From Gammaproteobacteria bacterium (lineage in GTDB: Bacteria; Pseudomonadota; Gammaproteobacteria; JAABTG01): a DNA stretch of 64,000 nt. The notes beneath the pieces are model-generated. The model saw only the letters and a list, made by a program, of their open reading frames with translations, made no database searches and was not told where the DNA came from. Made by a program: the position numbers and the translations under genes. The stretch covers positions 372,001 through 436,000 of the forward strand of contig JAXHLS010000002.1 in assembly GCA_034522055.1 (NCBI GenBank), given 5' to 3'. Positions 46,992 through 56,453 of this stretch are shown here, in pieces (positions within the stretch are counted from its first letter, which is position 1; each line of letters starts with the position of its first letter).

Positions 46992-47095
46992 GTGCTTCTC
47001 CCATGATGTGATGGGCCACCGCGGCGGGACGCGAATACGCCCCCCATGACACGCCGGTCCGACACGGCGCGGCAAATGCTCAGTTTAGCGATAAA

Positions 47096-47123
47096 TTGAC
47101 CGCGGCGCCCGCAAACCGATAAG
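47096..47123 (+). promoter_or_regulatory. Candidate promoter for pap
   Basis: TTGACC (47096-47101) and GATAAG (47118-47123) are 16 bp apart. The heptamer array would lie in the 5' untranslated region. The promoter is flanked by the 8-bp inverted repeat, which could be an operator. Confidence 0.3.
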
Positions 47124-47204
47124 GACTAAACTGAAGATCAGCGGGCCAAGAAAAACCACCGTTGAAAGATGCCGGCCGATCATGATGCCATGGGCCCTGG
47201 CCTA

Positions 47205-47267
47205 TGAGCTATGAGCTATGAGCTATGAGCTATGAGCTATGAGCTATGAGCTATGAGCTATGGGCTA
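47205..47267. repeat. Heptanucleotide array TGAGCTA (8 units plus TGGGCTA)
   Basis: Eight identical TGAGCTA units and a variant TGGGCTA run without interruption 86 bp upstream of pap. The AGCT core is self-complementary. Confidence 0.92.
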
Positions 47268-47352
47268 TGGGGCGTGACACGACCCTCTTCGCCGTTCTAG
47301 CCACCGGCACCGCGCACGCCTAACCACACGCCACAACGAGGGATGCACCATA

Positions 47353-48915
47353 ATGTTCGAAACCGCCGAACTGGGCCGCCAGGTCGCCCGCAAGGAATAC
47401 AAGGAGCAGGTTCCGAGGCTGCGAGAGAGGTTGCTCGAGGTCCAGCAGGAGCTGCGCCGCGTGAAGGCGCCGGTGGTCCTGGTGTTCGCCGGCGTGGACG
47501 GCGCCGGCAAGGGGGAGACCATCAACCTGCTATCGGGCTGGATGGACCCGCGCTGGATGGTCACCCACGCCTACACGGAACCCTCCCAGGAGGAGCGGGA
47601 GCGCCCGCCCTACTGGCGCTATTGGCGCGACCTGCCCGCCAAGGGGCGTATCGGCATCTTCCTCAGCGCGTGGTATTCCCAGCCCGTGCTGGACCGCGTC
47701 AACGAACGCATCACCACGGCCGAGCTCGATGAACGCCTGGACCGCGTCATCGCCTTCGAGAAGGCCCTCGCCGATGATAATGCCCTGGTGGTCAAGTTCT
47801 GGATGCACCTCGGCAAGGAGGCCCAGAAGAAGCGTCTCAAGTGCCTGGAGAAGGACCCCCGGCAGGCGTGGCGGGTCACCGAGTCCGACTGGCACCACTG
47901 GCGCCTCTACGACAACTTCGTGATGGCGGCGGAGCGGGCCATCATGCGTACCAGCACCGGCCACGCCCCCTGGCATATCGTCGAGGGCTACGACTCCAAT
48001 TACCGCAGCCTCACCGTGGCCAACATCCTGCTGGAGTCCATCTCCCGGCACCTGCGGCGGGTGGAGGCAGAGCGTGAGACCCGGCGCAAGGCCCTGGCCG
48101 CGGCCCCCGCGGCGCAAGACGACCGCGACCCGCCCCAGGACGGTCCGCCGGACGCCCCCAACGGTGCCCCCTCGGGGTCCGTGCCCACCGCGGACATCCC
48201 CACCATCCTGGCCACCCTGGACATGAGTCAGGCCCTGGGCAAGAAGGCCTACAAGACCGAACTGGACCGCTACCAGGGGCGCCTCAACCAACTCCAGCAG
48301 CAGGCCTGGGAGCGGGGGATCTCCACCCTGGGGGTGTTCGAGGGCTGGGACGCCGCGGGCAAGGGGGGAGCCATCCGGCGCTGCACGGCGGCCCTGGACG
48401 CCCGCCGCTACGAGGTGATCCCCTTCGCCGCTCCCAGCGACGAGGAGCGGGCTCACCATTACCTGTGGCGCTTCTGGCGCCACCTCGGCCGCGCCGGCCG
48501 CGTCACCTTCTTCGACCGCAGCTGGTACGGCCGGGTGCTGGTGGAACGGGTGGAGGGCTTCACCCACGAGGAGGACTGGATGCGGGCCTATGCGGAGATC
48601 AACGACTTCGAGGCCCAGTTGGTGGAGAGCGGCATCGTGCTGGTGAAGTTCTGGCTCCACATCACCCCGGAGGAACAGTACGCCCGTTTCAAGGCCCGCG
48701 AGGAGGTGGCCTACAAGCGCTGGAAGCTGACAGACGAGGACTGGCGCAACCGCGAGCGGTGGGCGGACTACGAACTGGCCGTCAATGACATGGTGGAGCG
48801 CACCAGTACGGCGCCGGCGCCCTGGACCCTGGTGGAGAGCAACGACAAGCGTTTCGCGCGCATCCGCGTGCTCACGACCCTGTGCGCCAGCCTGGAGAAG
48901 GCCCTGGCCGAATAG
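47353..48915 (+). CDS. pap: Polyphosphate:AMP phosphotransferase (two-domain PPK2)
   Basis: This 520-residue protein consists of two PPK2 domains in tandem. The first has VFAGVDGAGKGETINLL (residues 44-60). The second (from about residue 290) has FEGWDAAGKGGAIRR, FDRSWYGRVLVERVEG and RWKLTDEDWRNRE. The pattern is that of class II PPK2 Pap, which uses polyphosphate to make ADP from AMP. The second domain carries the full catalytic motif set; in known Pap enzymes the N-terminal domain is less active. Confidence 0.92.
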   Translation: MFETAELGRQVARKEYKEQVPRLRERLLEVQQELRRVKAPVVLVFAGVDGAGKGETINLLSGWMDPRWMVTHAYTEPSQEERERPPYWRYWRDLPAKGRIGIFLSAWYSQPVLDRVNERITTAELDERLDRVIAFEKALADDNALVVKFWMHLGKEAQKKRLKCLEKDPRQAWRVTESDWHHWRLYDNFVMAAERAIMRTSTGHAPWHIVEGYDSNYRSLTVANILLESISRHLRRVEAERETRRKALAAAPAAQDDRDPPQDGPPDAPNGAPSGSVPTADIPTILATLDMSQALGKKAYKTELDRYQGRLNQLQQQAWERGISTLGVFEGWDAAGKGGAIRRCTAALDARRYEVIPFAAPSDEERAHHYLWRFWRHLGRAGRVTFFDRSWYGRVLVERVEGFTHEEDWMRAYAEINDFEAQLVESGIVLVKFWLHITPEEQYARFKAREEVAYKRWKLTDEDWRNRERWADYELAVNDMVERTSTAPAPWTLVESNDKRFARIRVLTTLCASLEKALAE

Positions 48916-48928
48916 CGGCGGACCCCGC

Positions 48929-50980
48929 CTATTCCTCCTGGACCCGGGGCCGGTGGGCAGCCACCAGCTCTTGCTGCACCTTGGGCGGCACCGCCTCGTA
49001 ATGGCTGAAATCCATCAGGAAGGTACCCTCACCCCCCGTCACCGACTTGAGGCGGGACTGATAAGCCTCGAGTTCCGACAGGGGCACCTGCCCCATCACC
49101 CGCACCCGGCCGTTGGCCAGGGCGGTGGTGCCGTTGATACGACCCCGCATGCCGGCGAGATCCCCGGTGATGTCGCCGGTACTCGCCGCCGGGGCGTCGA
49201 TGCGGATGTTCACGATGGGCTCCATCACCACCGGTCTGGCCTTGGCCACGGCGTCCAGGAAGGCCTTGCGGCCCGCCGCCACGAAGGCCACTTCCTTGGA
49301 ATCGACGGGATGGTGCTTGCCGTCGTAGACCGTGACCCGCAGATCCTGCATGGGAAAGCCCGCCACGGCGCCCTCCTCCGCCACCTGGCGCACTCCCTTC
49401 TCCACCGCGGGGATGAACACTGAAGGGATGGCGCCACCCACCACCGCGTCCTCGAACAGCAGGCCCTGACCCTGTTCCAGGGGCTCTACCCGCAGGTACA
49501 CCTCGCCGAACTGACCGGCCCCGCCGGTCTGTTTTTTATGGCGCGCGTGGCCGTCCGCCAGTGCGCCGATGGTCTCGCGGTAGGGGATGCTGGGGGGGTG
49601 GGTATCGGCATGGATGTTGAAGCGCTCGGCCATCTTCTCCAGCACCACCTTGAGATGCAGCTCGCCCTGGCCCCGGATCACCGTCTCGTTGGCCTGGGCG
49701 TTGTGCTCCACCCTGAGACAGGGGTCCTCGTCCGCCAGCTTGTGCAGGGCGTCCGAGAGTCTCTTCTCCTCGCCGTGCTGGTTCACCTCGATGGCCAGGC
49801 CGTACATGGGCGCAGGGCAGTCGATGGATTTGAGGTGGAAGTGGTCCTCGTCGTGGGAGTCGTGGAGCACGGCATCGAAGTGCAGGTCGTCCACCTTGGC
49901 CACCGCACAGATGTCACCCGGCACACCGATGCTCACCTCCCGGCTGTCCCGTCCCTGCACCTTGAGCAGGTGGCCCACCTTGAAGGGCTTGCGCGCATCC
50001 CCCACGAACAGCTGGCTGTTGGGAGTCACCGTCCCCTGGTGGACACGGAACAAACCCGTCTTGCCCATGAAGTTGTCATGGCTGACCCTGAACACATGGG
50101 CCACCACGTGGCGTTGGGGATCCGGCACCACGGTGACGGGCCGGGCCTGCTTGCCCTCGCCCTTGAGAAAGGGCGGCGCATTACCCTCGGTGGGATTGGG
50201 CATCAGGCGCACCATGATGTTCAGCAGCTCCGCCACGCCGGCGCCGGTGGCGGCGGCGGTGAAGCACACGGGGATCAGGTGGCCGTCCCGCAGGGCCTGC
50301 TCGAAGGGATCGTGGAGCTGTTCCGGGCGCAGCTCCTGACCCTGCTCCAGATAGACCTCCATGAGGGCCTCATCCACCTCCACCACCTGGTCGATGATGG
50401 CGGTATGGGCCGCCGCCACCGAAGAGAAGTCCGTGGCCTCGCCGCCCGGCTGAAAGAAGCAGTCCAGCACCCGGGCGCCGCCATCGGCGGGCAGGTTGAT
50501 GGGCAGACATTCGGCCCCGAAGGTCTCCTGCAACCGGGCCAGCAGGCCGGGGATGTCGTTGTCGGCATGGTCTATCTTGTTGATCACCACCATGCGGCAC
50601 AGATTGCGTTTGGCGGCCATCTCCATCATGCGCTGGGTAGTGATCTCGATGCCGGCATCGGCGTCCACCACCACCAAAACGGTTTCCACCGCCGGCAGTA
50701 CGCTGACGGCCCGGCCGATGAGATCCGGGGATCCGGGGGTATCCAGAATGTTGATATGGCGACCGTCCGTGTCCAGGCTGACCACGGCGGGCTCGAGGGA
50801 ATGACCCAACCGCTGCTCGAGGGGATCGTAATCGCACACCGTCGTGCCCTTCTCGACGTTGCCGGGCGCGGGGATAGTGCCCGCCTGGTGCAGCAGGGCC
50901 TCCACCAGGGTGGTCTTGCCCGCGCCGCCATAACCCACCAGGGCGATGTTGCGGATATCCTCGGTCCGGTACTGTGGCAT
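48929..50980 (-). CDS. Elongation factor G-like translational GTPase
   Basis: The start at 50980 (MPQYRTEDIRNIALVGYGGAGKTT) follows GAGG and gives 683 residues. G1 reads GYGGAGKTT, G3 DTPGSPDLIG and G4 NKIDHAD, and domains II to V of the EF-G fold follow, with FRVSHDNFMGKTGLFRV and the GQGELHLKVVLEKM segment. The G1 loop differs from the AHIDAGKTT of canonical EF-G, marking the EF-G-like paralogue common in proteobacteria, whose exact job is unsettled. No tuf or rps genes are nearby. Confidence 0.88.
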   Translation of the reverse strand: MPQYRTEDIRNIALVGYGGAGKTTLVEALLHQAGTIPAPGNVEKGTTVCDYDPLEQRLGHSLEPAVVSLDTDGRHINILDTPGSPDLIGRAVSVLPAVETVLVVVDADAGIEITTQRMMEMAAKRNLCRMVVINKIDHADNDIPGLLARLQETFGAECLPINLPADGGARVLDCFFQPGGEATDFSSVAAAHTAIIDQVVEVDEALMEVYLEQGQELRPEQLHDPFEQALRDGHLIPVCFTAAATGAGVAELLNIMVRLMPNPTEGNAPPFLKGEGKQARPVTVVPDPQRHVVAHVFRVSHDNFMGKTGLFRVHQGTVTPNSQLFVGDARKPFKVGHLLKVQGRDSREVSIGVPGDICAVAKVDDLHFDAVLHDSHDEDHFHLKSIDCPAPMYGLAIEVNQHGEEKRLSDALHKLADEDPCLRVEHNAQANETVIRGQGELHLKVVLEKMAERFNIHADTHPPSIPYRETIGALADGHARHKKQTGGAGQFGEVYLRVEPLEQGQGLLFEDAVVGGAIPSVFIPAVEKGVRQVAEEGAVAGFPMQDLRVTVYDGKHHPVDSKEVAFVAAGRKAFLDAVAKARPVVMEPIVNIRIDAPAASTGDITGDLAGMRGRINGTTALANGRVRVMGQVPLSELEAYQSRLKSVTGGEGTFLMDFSHYEAVPPKVQQELVAAHRPRVQEE

Positions 50981-51146
50981 CAGGGTTCCTCGTCGTATTG
51001 GATGGTCTTGCGAAAATGGGCCGGCGTGGTGTCGGGGCGGGGTCAGCGAAGCGAGCCCTGCGCCCTGCGAGGCACTCCCGCGCGCCTGCGCCAAGTCTAA
51101 CCGTTGTCGCCGCCACGAAGCGCTGACCGGGATCAGTGCCGGCCCG

Positions 51147-52046
51147 TCATTCGCCCGCCATGGCCCTCTCATTCTTCGGCAGGGGCGGCAGGGACAGCAG
51201 GTAGGTGGCGATGGCCTCGCGATCGGACGCGCTAAGATGACGCAGCCCGTTGTCGATGACCTCCGACATCATGCCACCGGTGAAATCACCCTCCGGCGTC
51301 ATACCACTTTCCAGAAAATACGCCAGGTCGTCCTGATCCCACTGCCCGATACCGTCCTCGGGGTGGGGCGTGATGTTCGGCACGGGGTCGCCATCGGGAC
51401 CCTCCGGAGTACCGGCATACTTGCGATCGGCGCGCAGATTCCCCATCAGGCCCCGGGGGGTATGGCACTCGCCGCAATGACCGAGAGCCTCGGCCAGATA
51501 GGCGCCCCGATTCCATTGGGCCGAGCGGCCCCGATCATCCTGCCATGGCCCGGGAGAGAAATGCAGCAAGCGCCACAGGCGCATGGCCAGGGGCAACTGC
51601 AGATACCAGTCGCTATCATGGGTCCGCGATGGTTTGGCCACCGTGGGGCGGGCGGACAGATAGGCCCACATGGCCCGGATGTCGTCTTCGCGCATGCGGG
51701 AATAGGCGGTATAGGGAAAGACCGGAAAATAACGCCGGCCGTCGGGGGCCACGCCCTCCCGCAGGGCACGGCGGAAGTCCTCCGCGGTCCAGGCGCCGAT
51801 GCCGTACTCGGGGTGGGGGGTGATGTTGGGGGCATGGAAGGTGCCGAAGGCCGTCTCGAAGGCGCGGCCACCCTCGAGATGCTCGGACTCGCCCTCCTCC
51901 CCGGCGTGGCAGGAGATGCAACCCGCCGCGTACACCACGTACTCGCCGCGCTCCAGCAGATCCGCCGACACCGGTGTACTGGCCACCGCGCCACCCCACC
52001 CGAGTAGCATGAGGAGGCTCAGCGCCAGCGCGACTACAACCTTCAT
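51147..52046 (-). CDS. Exported diheme cytochrome c
   Basis: This 299-residue protein has a signal peptide (cleavage after about residue 22) and two haem c sites, C43-ISC-H47 and C191-GEC-H195. Each is followed by a NITPHPE.GIG.W...D repeat, as in the cytochrome c subunits of membrane dehydrogenases. Met residues such as M118 and those in FTGGMMSE are candidate axial ligands. It is downstream of the cytochrome c'-like gene by 49 bp, so the two are probably co-expressed and exchange electrons in the periplasm. No dehydrogenase partner lies in the window. Confidence 0.87.
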   Translation of the reverse strand: MKVVVALALSLLMLLGWGGAVASTPVSADLLERGEYVVYAAGCISCHAGEEGESEHLEGGRAFETAFGTFHAPNITPHPEYGIGAWTAEDFRRALREGVAPDGRRYFPVFPYTAYSRMREDDIRAMWAYLSARPTVAKPSRTHDSDWYLQLPLAMRLWRLLHFSPGPWQDDRGRSAQWNRGAYLAEALGHCGECHTPRGLMGNLRADRKYAGTPEGPDGDPVPNITPHPEDGIGQWDQDDLAYFLESGMTPEGDFTGGMMSEVIDNGLRHLSASDREAIATYLLSLPPLPKNERAMAGE

Positions 52047-52095
52047 GGGATAGCGGGCTTCGGGGTCGCCGGAGACGAAAGGGACCCGGGACTAC

Positions 52096-52560
52096 TCAGT
52101 CGTCGTCCTCCTTGAAATCCTCATGGCAGCCCTTGCAGGACTCGCCCAGGGTCTTGAAGGCATCACCGATGGCCGCCTTGTCACCGGAGTCCACGGCCAC
52201 CACCAGGGCATCCGCCGCCTCCTTGGCCTCATCCGCGGCCTTCTCGAAGTCGGCCCAGCGCTCCCATATCTCCATCTTCGCATCGGTCACACCGAAGTCG
52301 GAGCCCTCGGGAAACATGGACTTGATATGCCCCGCCACCCCGGCCACGCCCACGGCATGGGCCTTCATGTGCTCCGTGTAGGACACCTTGCCGCGCACGA
52401 TCTGCGACATGGCACTCACGTGCCCCCCCTGGGACGCCATGGCCTTCTGGCGATACTTGATGATGTCCTCGGAATCGTCGGCGGCGATCTCCGCCACCGG
52501 CCCGGCCATCAGGAGTAAGGCGACGGCAGCGATTGCCATGGGTTTCATGCGTGTCATCAT
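52096..52560 (-). CDS. Cytochrome c'/c556-type protein
   Basis: The product has 154 residues with a signal peptide (MMTRMKPMAIAAVALLLMAG; cleavage near AADD). The single haem site C142-KGC-H146 lies at the C-terminus behind a four-helix-bundle pattern (DIIKYRQKAMASQGGHVSAM...), as in cytochrome c' and c556. The start offers alternatives (ATG at 52560 or 52557). Cytochrome c' proteins bind NO or CO and may protect against nitrosative stress; whether this one is five-coordinate cannot be told. Confidence 0.88.
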   Translation of the reverse strand: MMTRMKPMAIAAVALLLMAGPVAEIAADDSEDIIKYRQKAMASQGGHVSAMSQIVRGKVSYTEHMKAHAVGVAGVAGHIKSMFPEGSDFGVTDAKMEIWERWADFEKAADEAKEAADALVVAVDSGDKAAIGDAFKTLGESCKGCHEDFKEDDD

Positions 52561-52816
52561 GGTGGGATCCTCCAGCGATTCTTATGGGGTTGTGGCCCGC
52601 CGCCGCAGCGGGGAGCTTCAGAGCATTGACTCCGTTACGGGACAATTGTTCTGGAAAGTCCGACGGCTTTCAACGCGTGGTGTCACCGCAGTCCTCGACC
52701 TTCCGGCAAAAACTGTCGGTTTACTTTGGGCGTCCGGTAGGCGAGCCTTGCTTAATTGATTCCAAACGATTCTGTCCTGGAATCGCCACCGTCATTCTCA
52801 ACGAGGCTACAGCGAC

Positions 52817-53116
52817 ATGGCTGCAAACGACGCATCGAAGGAAGAGAAGGTCCTGGACATGGTCTACGCGGTGCTGGTGGACGTCATCAAGGACACCACC
52901 ACCGATCCCCGCCTGCGTCACCCCCTGTCGGAGGGGACGCGCACGAACATCCGCGACTGCCTCGACCTCATCACCGCGCGCCGTATGGAACTCACCAAGG
53001 AACGCGGGGCGCATCGTGAGATGCGTCCCCACTATACCGACGAGCCCCAGGATTCCATGGTGGTACAAATGCCCACCACGAAAAAGAGCGCCCGGCAGGA
53101 CCCCGATCAATCCTGA
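52817..53116 (+). CDS. Small hypothetical protein
   Basis: The product has 99 residues and an ATG at 52817 without a strong ribosome site. It is largely helical and charged; KEEKVLDMVYAVLVDVIKDTTTDPRLRHPLSEGTRTNIRDCLDLITARR is the conserved-looking core, followed by a disordered tail. No family was recognised. Its last 10 bp overlap the convergent Sel1 gene. Confidence 0.6.
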   Translation: MAANDASKEEKVLDMVYAVLVDVIKDTTTDPRLRHPLSEGTRTNIRDCLDLITARRMELTKERGAHREMRPHYTDEPQDSMVVQMPTTKKSARQDPDQS

Positions 53117-53691
53117 GGCGCAGGCGGGACAATCACGGGCAACGCCGCTTCATCCATGGCCTTTTCCATGGCCTGGCGGATCAGTTCGAGTTCGCGGCGC
53201 GGCGGCCGATAGCCCTCCTGGGTCGAGGCCTTAATCCATCTGACCGCCTCGGCGCTGTCGCGCCGCACACCGAGGCCGAGGGCATACATCTCCCCGAGGT
53301 AGAATCGCGCCGGCGCGTAGCCCGCCTCCGCGGCCTCGCGCATCAGCGGCAGGGCCCGCCCCGCGTCGTGCTCCCCCCCGAGACCCTTGAGGTGCATATA
53401 GGCCAGTTTGAACTTGGCCTTGACCATGCCGCCCCGTGCCGCCCTGCCGAACCACACCCGCGCGGCCGGACGATCCACCACCACTCCCCGGCCCTTGAGC
53501 AGCATATCCCCGACGTGATACTGGGCCCCTGCGTCGCCGGCTTCGGCCCGCACCAGGCGCTCATGGAAGTGCGCCTGCAGCCGATAGTCCACCTCGGCCC
53601 GGGCGCTCACCACGGCCATGAGCAAGGCACACGCCAGGGCAGGGAGCCACCGCCGCCACGGTGTCCTACACTCGTATACGACCCGCTGCAT
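53107..53691 (-). CDS. Exported Sel1-repeat protein
   Basis: The product has 194 residues with a signal peptide (cleavage after ARA, about residue 32). It contains Sel1-type repeats (QYHVGDMLLKGRGVVVDRPAARVWFGRAAR, AKFKLAYMHLKGLGGEHDAGRALPLMREAAEAG, APARFYLGEMYALGLGVRRDSAEAVRWIKAS), so it is a periplasmic protein-interaction scaffold. Partners are unknown. It diverges from the CPXCG gene. Confidence 0.83.
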   Translation of the reverse strand: MQRVVYECRTPWRRWLPALACALLMAVVSARAEVDYRLQAHFHERLVRAEAGDAGAQYHVGDMLLKGRGVVVDRPAARVWFGRAARGGMVKAKFKLAYMHLKGLGGEHDAGRALPLMREAAEAGYAPARFYLGEMYALGLGVRRDSAEAVRWIKASTQEGYRPPRRELELIRQAMEKAMDEAALPVIVPPAPQD

Positions 53692-53735
53692 GACTACAGG
53701 CGCGAACCGTGAATCAACCGCCCTGGGATCCCGCC

Positions 53736-53927
53736 ATGAATGAACTCCTCGCGTATGCCCTCACCTGCCCCCATTGCTGGTCGGCTTTCGAGACCACCAT
53801 CGACGCTTCGGGCGGCAACCAGGTCTATTACGAGGACTGCCCGGTATGCTGCGCCTCCATCGAGTTGCGAGTGTGGATGGATGACGGCGGGCAGTTCCAG
53901 GTGGAGGCGGAGCGCGGCGACGGTTGA
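53736..53927 (+). CDS. CPXCG-motif zinc-ribbon-like small protein
   Basis: The ATG at 53736 gives 63 residues and the family's usual N-terminus; a GTG at 53709 would add nine residues. The cysteine pattern TCPHCWSAF and EDCPVCCASIELRV is the CPXCG Zn-binding family, although the first knuckle reads CPHC-W instead of CPxCG. The function is unknown. The last 100 bp overlap the 3' end of the convergent YqgE-like gene. Confidence 0.78.
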   Translation: MNELLAYALTCPHCWSAFETTIDASGGNQVYYEDCPVCCASIELRVWMDDGGQFQVEAERGDG

Positions 53928-54610
53928 GGGGGGCGAATATCGACCCAGCGCCCCCGGTGGGTGGCGATCAGACGTTCCCATAACCGGCGGCCATCGGCGG
54001 CAAACACATGCTCCTCGGCCGCCCGCACCAGATGCCAGTCGCCGCGCCCGATCTCCCGTTGCAGCTGGCCGGGGGCCCAACCCGCATGGCCGACGAAGGC
54101 GCGGGCGTGGGCCTCGGCCGGGCGGCCGGCCAGCAGTTGTTCGAGGGTGGCCATGCTGACGCTGGCGTAGACCCCGGCGAGCACCGGCACCGCTTCCAGC
54201 GGCGCCTCCCGGGCCCGGATCAGCAGAGTCACCCGCCCCAGTCCCACGGGCCCACCCAGGTAGACATCGGGGGCGTCACCGGCACCGGCGTCCAGCTCGG
54301 GCACCAGGGCCGCCAGGGGCAGGCGTGCCGGCCGGTTGACCACCAGCCCGAGGGCCGGGCCGTCGTCGGCATAATCCACCAGCAACACCACCGAGCGCGC
54401 GAAGTTGGGGTCCCGCAGGGACTCCGCCGCCACCAGCAACACCCCCCTGGCGGGCCGCTCCACCGGCTCCGGCGGCGCAGCGGCGTTCCATGCCCGCGGC
54501 CCATCCCCGGCATGGACGGCCGTGGGACCCCATAGACAAAGCGCCAGCAGCGCCGCGAAGCCCCGGCGCAGGGGCCAAGGAAACCCGATGAATATGCCTG
54601 CCCGACCCAT
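53828..54610 (-). CDS. Exported YqgE/AlgH-family protein with 3' overlap
   Basis: The start at 54610 (MGRAGIFIGFPWPLRRGFAALLALCL) gives 260 residues with a hydrophobic signal segment (cleavage near HAGDG). The YqgE core is clear: RGVLLVAAESLRDPNFARSVVLLVDY, PALGLVVNRPA, VYLGGPVGLGRVTLL and FVGHAGWAPGQLQREI. E. coli YqgE (187 residues) is cytoplasmic and has no signal peptide. The C-terminal ~33 residues are antisense to the CPXCG gene and look non-family, so the stop codon may once have been further upstream. Confidence 0.8.
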   Translation of the reverse strand: MGRAGIFIGFPWPLRRGFAALLALCLWGPTAVHAGDGPRAWNAAAPPEPVERPARGVLLVAAESLRDPNFARSVVLLVDYADDGPALGLVVNRPARLPLAALVPELDAGAGDAPDVYLGGPVGLGRVTLLIRAREAPLEAVPVLAGVYASVSMATLEQLLAGRPAEAHARAFVGHAGWAPGQLQREIGRGDWHLVRAAEEHVFAADGRRLWERLIATHRGRWVDIRPPQPSPRSASTWNCPPSSIHTRNSMEAQHTGQSS

Positions 54611-54640
54611 GGCCAGACTATAGCAGAGGCCTTCCGGCCA

Positions 54641-54665
54641 AAGAAAAACCCGGCCGCAGCCGGGT
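54641..54665 (-). terminator. Rho-independent terminator of the Slam-like/FecR operon
   Basis: On the minus strand, ACCCGGC (54665-54659) and GCCGGGT (54654-54648) form a 7-bp GC-rich stem with a 4-nt loop, followed by TTTTCTT. It lies 50 bp past the FecR gene stop and before the YqgE-like gene, so the latter has its own promoter. Confidence 0.85.
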
Positions 54666-54714
54666 CCCACAACGAGTCCCGAACCAGCGCCGACCAGGGG
54701 GCTGGCGCCAAACC

Positions 54715-56433
54715 CTACAGCGGCGGCTCGGGATCGAAAGAATCCTGCTTGAACCCACCCACGCCGGTAATGTAGTCGTCCGGTGCATCGGCCGGCTGGA
54801 GCTTGAACGAAGCCCCCACGCCATCCGGCGCCGCGCCGCCGGAGGCATCGGTGAATACGCCGTTGACGTAGGCCCCACAGCTCGGATTGCACGGTCCCGC
54901 CGAATCGCTGAACCCATCACCGGAGGTGGCGAAGCCCGCGCGGTTGGAGAACATGGGCCCCGAGGTCATGACGTCGATGGCGCCTCCATGATTGACGGTG
55001 AGGTCCGTCTGCACGAACAGGGAGCCGAAGTCGGCCGTGATGGTGCCGGCAGTGATGCCCTGGCCGATGCTGTCGCCGCTGGCGGTAGTGGATGGCGTAC
55101 CCCCGATGAAGCTGTACTCGGCCACCCCCTGGGTGGGCAGGACATCGGGACGGGGACCATAAATCCAATGATCGCTCTGGTTGCCCGTGAGTTCCACCAA
55201 GTCGATATCAGCACTGTCGTCGAAGCTCTCGAAGTCCACCACTAGCACGTTGCCGCCGGTCCAGCGCCCCCAGGTTAGTCCGGTGGCATCGTCGTGGGCC
55301 ACATCGGCGTTGGTGGCGACATTGGCGAAGGTGTCGTCGATAAACTGCTCGATTTCCGCCAACTCCGCCGCCGTCAATCCGAAGTCGCCCTCCACCAGAC
55401 CCACCACGAAGTCCTCCGCCACGACACGGCTGATGGTGATCAAGGAGTCATCGATCTCCCCCCCCGTGAATTCGTCGACCTGAAATCTCGCGACGAGTGC
55501 CTCAGCGCCATCCATCGGTGTGGTGAACAGCACGTCCACGATACTGCTAGCAAGGGTATCGTCTGCATCTTCGGGGACTATCTCGACCGCCAAGGACCCA
55601 CTATCCGGATCCAGTACTACCGCTGCCAGCACGTAGGCATTGAACTCCAAGGCATTCACGACCTCCGAAGGCTCGGGCTCCGTGGGCTCGGGCTCCATGA
55701 GCTCGGTCAACAGGCCCTCTGGATCAGCACCACTCAGCAGAGAAGACTGATCTACATCGCTCTCATCCCCTTCGCCGCTTTCTTCCGTGCCCTCCGGCTG
55801 GGCCGCAGCCACCTGGGCCTGCTCGGTGGTGGGCCGCGGCGGCGAGCCCTCACCCTCCACCACCACCGAGCCCCCGGGACCGATGACGATGGACTTGCCC
55901 GCGGCGGTGATCTGGAGACCCGAGTCCGGATCGGTGGGGTCCACTCCCACGCTGGCGAGGAACTTCATGATCACCGGGTCGAAGGTGGCCCGGTAGAGGG
56001 TGCCGCGGATGCCGATGGTGGCCACCACCGTCGAGAGCTGGTAGCTCTCGCGGTTCTTCTTACCCACCAGGCCGGTCAGCGCCCGCATGCCACCCTTGAT
56101 GAGGCTGAAGAAACCCTTCTCCGAGCCATCGGCCTCCCCTTCGAAGCGATACTCATCGATGCGGAAGCTGGTGTCGGGGGTCAGGGATACGAAGCCGCCG
56201 TCGGTGAAGCGCATCTGCACCCGCCCCCGGGGACCGGTGGAGATGGTGTCGCCGGAGTACAGGGTCACCCCCCGGCGCGCCGTGCGCTCGGCGCCATCCG
56301 TGCCTTCGATGGTGGCATCGCCGAAGGCGAAAGAGACGCTGCCCGCCTCCGTGGCCGCCTGGGCCCCGAACGCCACGACGGCCCACAGCAGCAGTACGCC
56401 CACGACCTTTCCCGGTTTGCTATACATAGTCAT
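54715..56433 (-). CDS. Exported FecR-domain protein with TbpB-like C-terminal segment
   Basis: The start at 56433 follows GTGAGGA and gives 572 residues. A signal peptide (cleavage after AQA) precedes a FecR domain (about residues 40-150; TLYSGDTISTGPRGRVQMRFTDGG, STVVATIGIRGTLYRATF). A long acidic linker follows (residues 190-300, many Glu/Pro), and then a Gly/Ser/Thr-rich C-terminal region (SFIGGTPSTTASGDSI, NGVFTDASGGAAPDGVGASFKL) that resembles the small barrel of TbpB-type Slam substrates. Two Cys (CNPSC) lie near the end. It is co-transcribed with the Slam-like gene. Confidence 0.75.
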   Translation of the reverse strand: MTMYSKPGKVVGVLLLWAVVAFGAQAATEAGSVSFAFGDATIEGTDGAERTARRGVTLYSGDTISTGPRGRVQMRFTDGGFVSLTPDTSFRIDEYRFEGEADGSEKGFFSLIKGGMRALTGLVGKKNRESYQLSTVVATIGIRGTLYRATFDPVIMKFLASVGVDPTDPDSGLQITAAGKSIVIGPGGSVVVEGEGSPPRPTTEQAQVAAAQPEGTEESGEGDESDVDQSSLLSGADPEGLLTELMEPEPTEPEPSEVVNALEFNAYVLAAVVLDPDSGSLAVEIVPEDADDTLASSIVDVLFTTPMDGAEALVARFQVDEFTGGEIDDSLITISRVVAEDFVVGLVEGDFGLTAAELAEIEQFIDDTFANVATNADVAHDDATGLTWGRWTGGNVLVVDFESFDDSADIDLVELTGNQSDHWIYGPRPDVLPTQGVAEYSFIGGTPSTTASGDSIGQGITAGTITADFGSLFVQTDLTVNHGGAIDVMTSGPMFSNRAGFATSGDGFSDSAGPCNPSCGAYVNGVFTDASGGAAPDGVGASFKLQPADAPDDYITGVGGFKQDSFDPEPPL

Positions 56434-56453
56434 GACTTTGTCCTCACGAACTC

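Larger units (their letters stand above)
46992..47352. other. Gene-free interval upstream of the polyphosphate kinase gene
   Basis: These 361 bp between divergent genes contain an 8-bp inverted repeat (CAGTTTAG 47081-47088, CTAAACTG 47126-47133), a candidate promoter and the TGAGCTA array. Nothing coding is supported. Confidence 0.55.
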
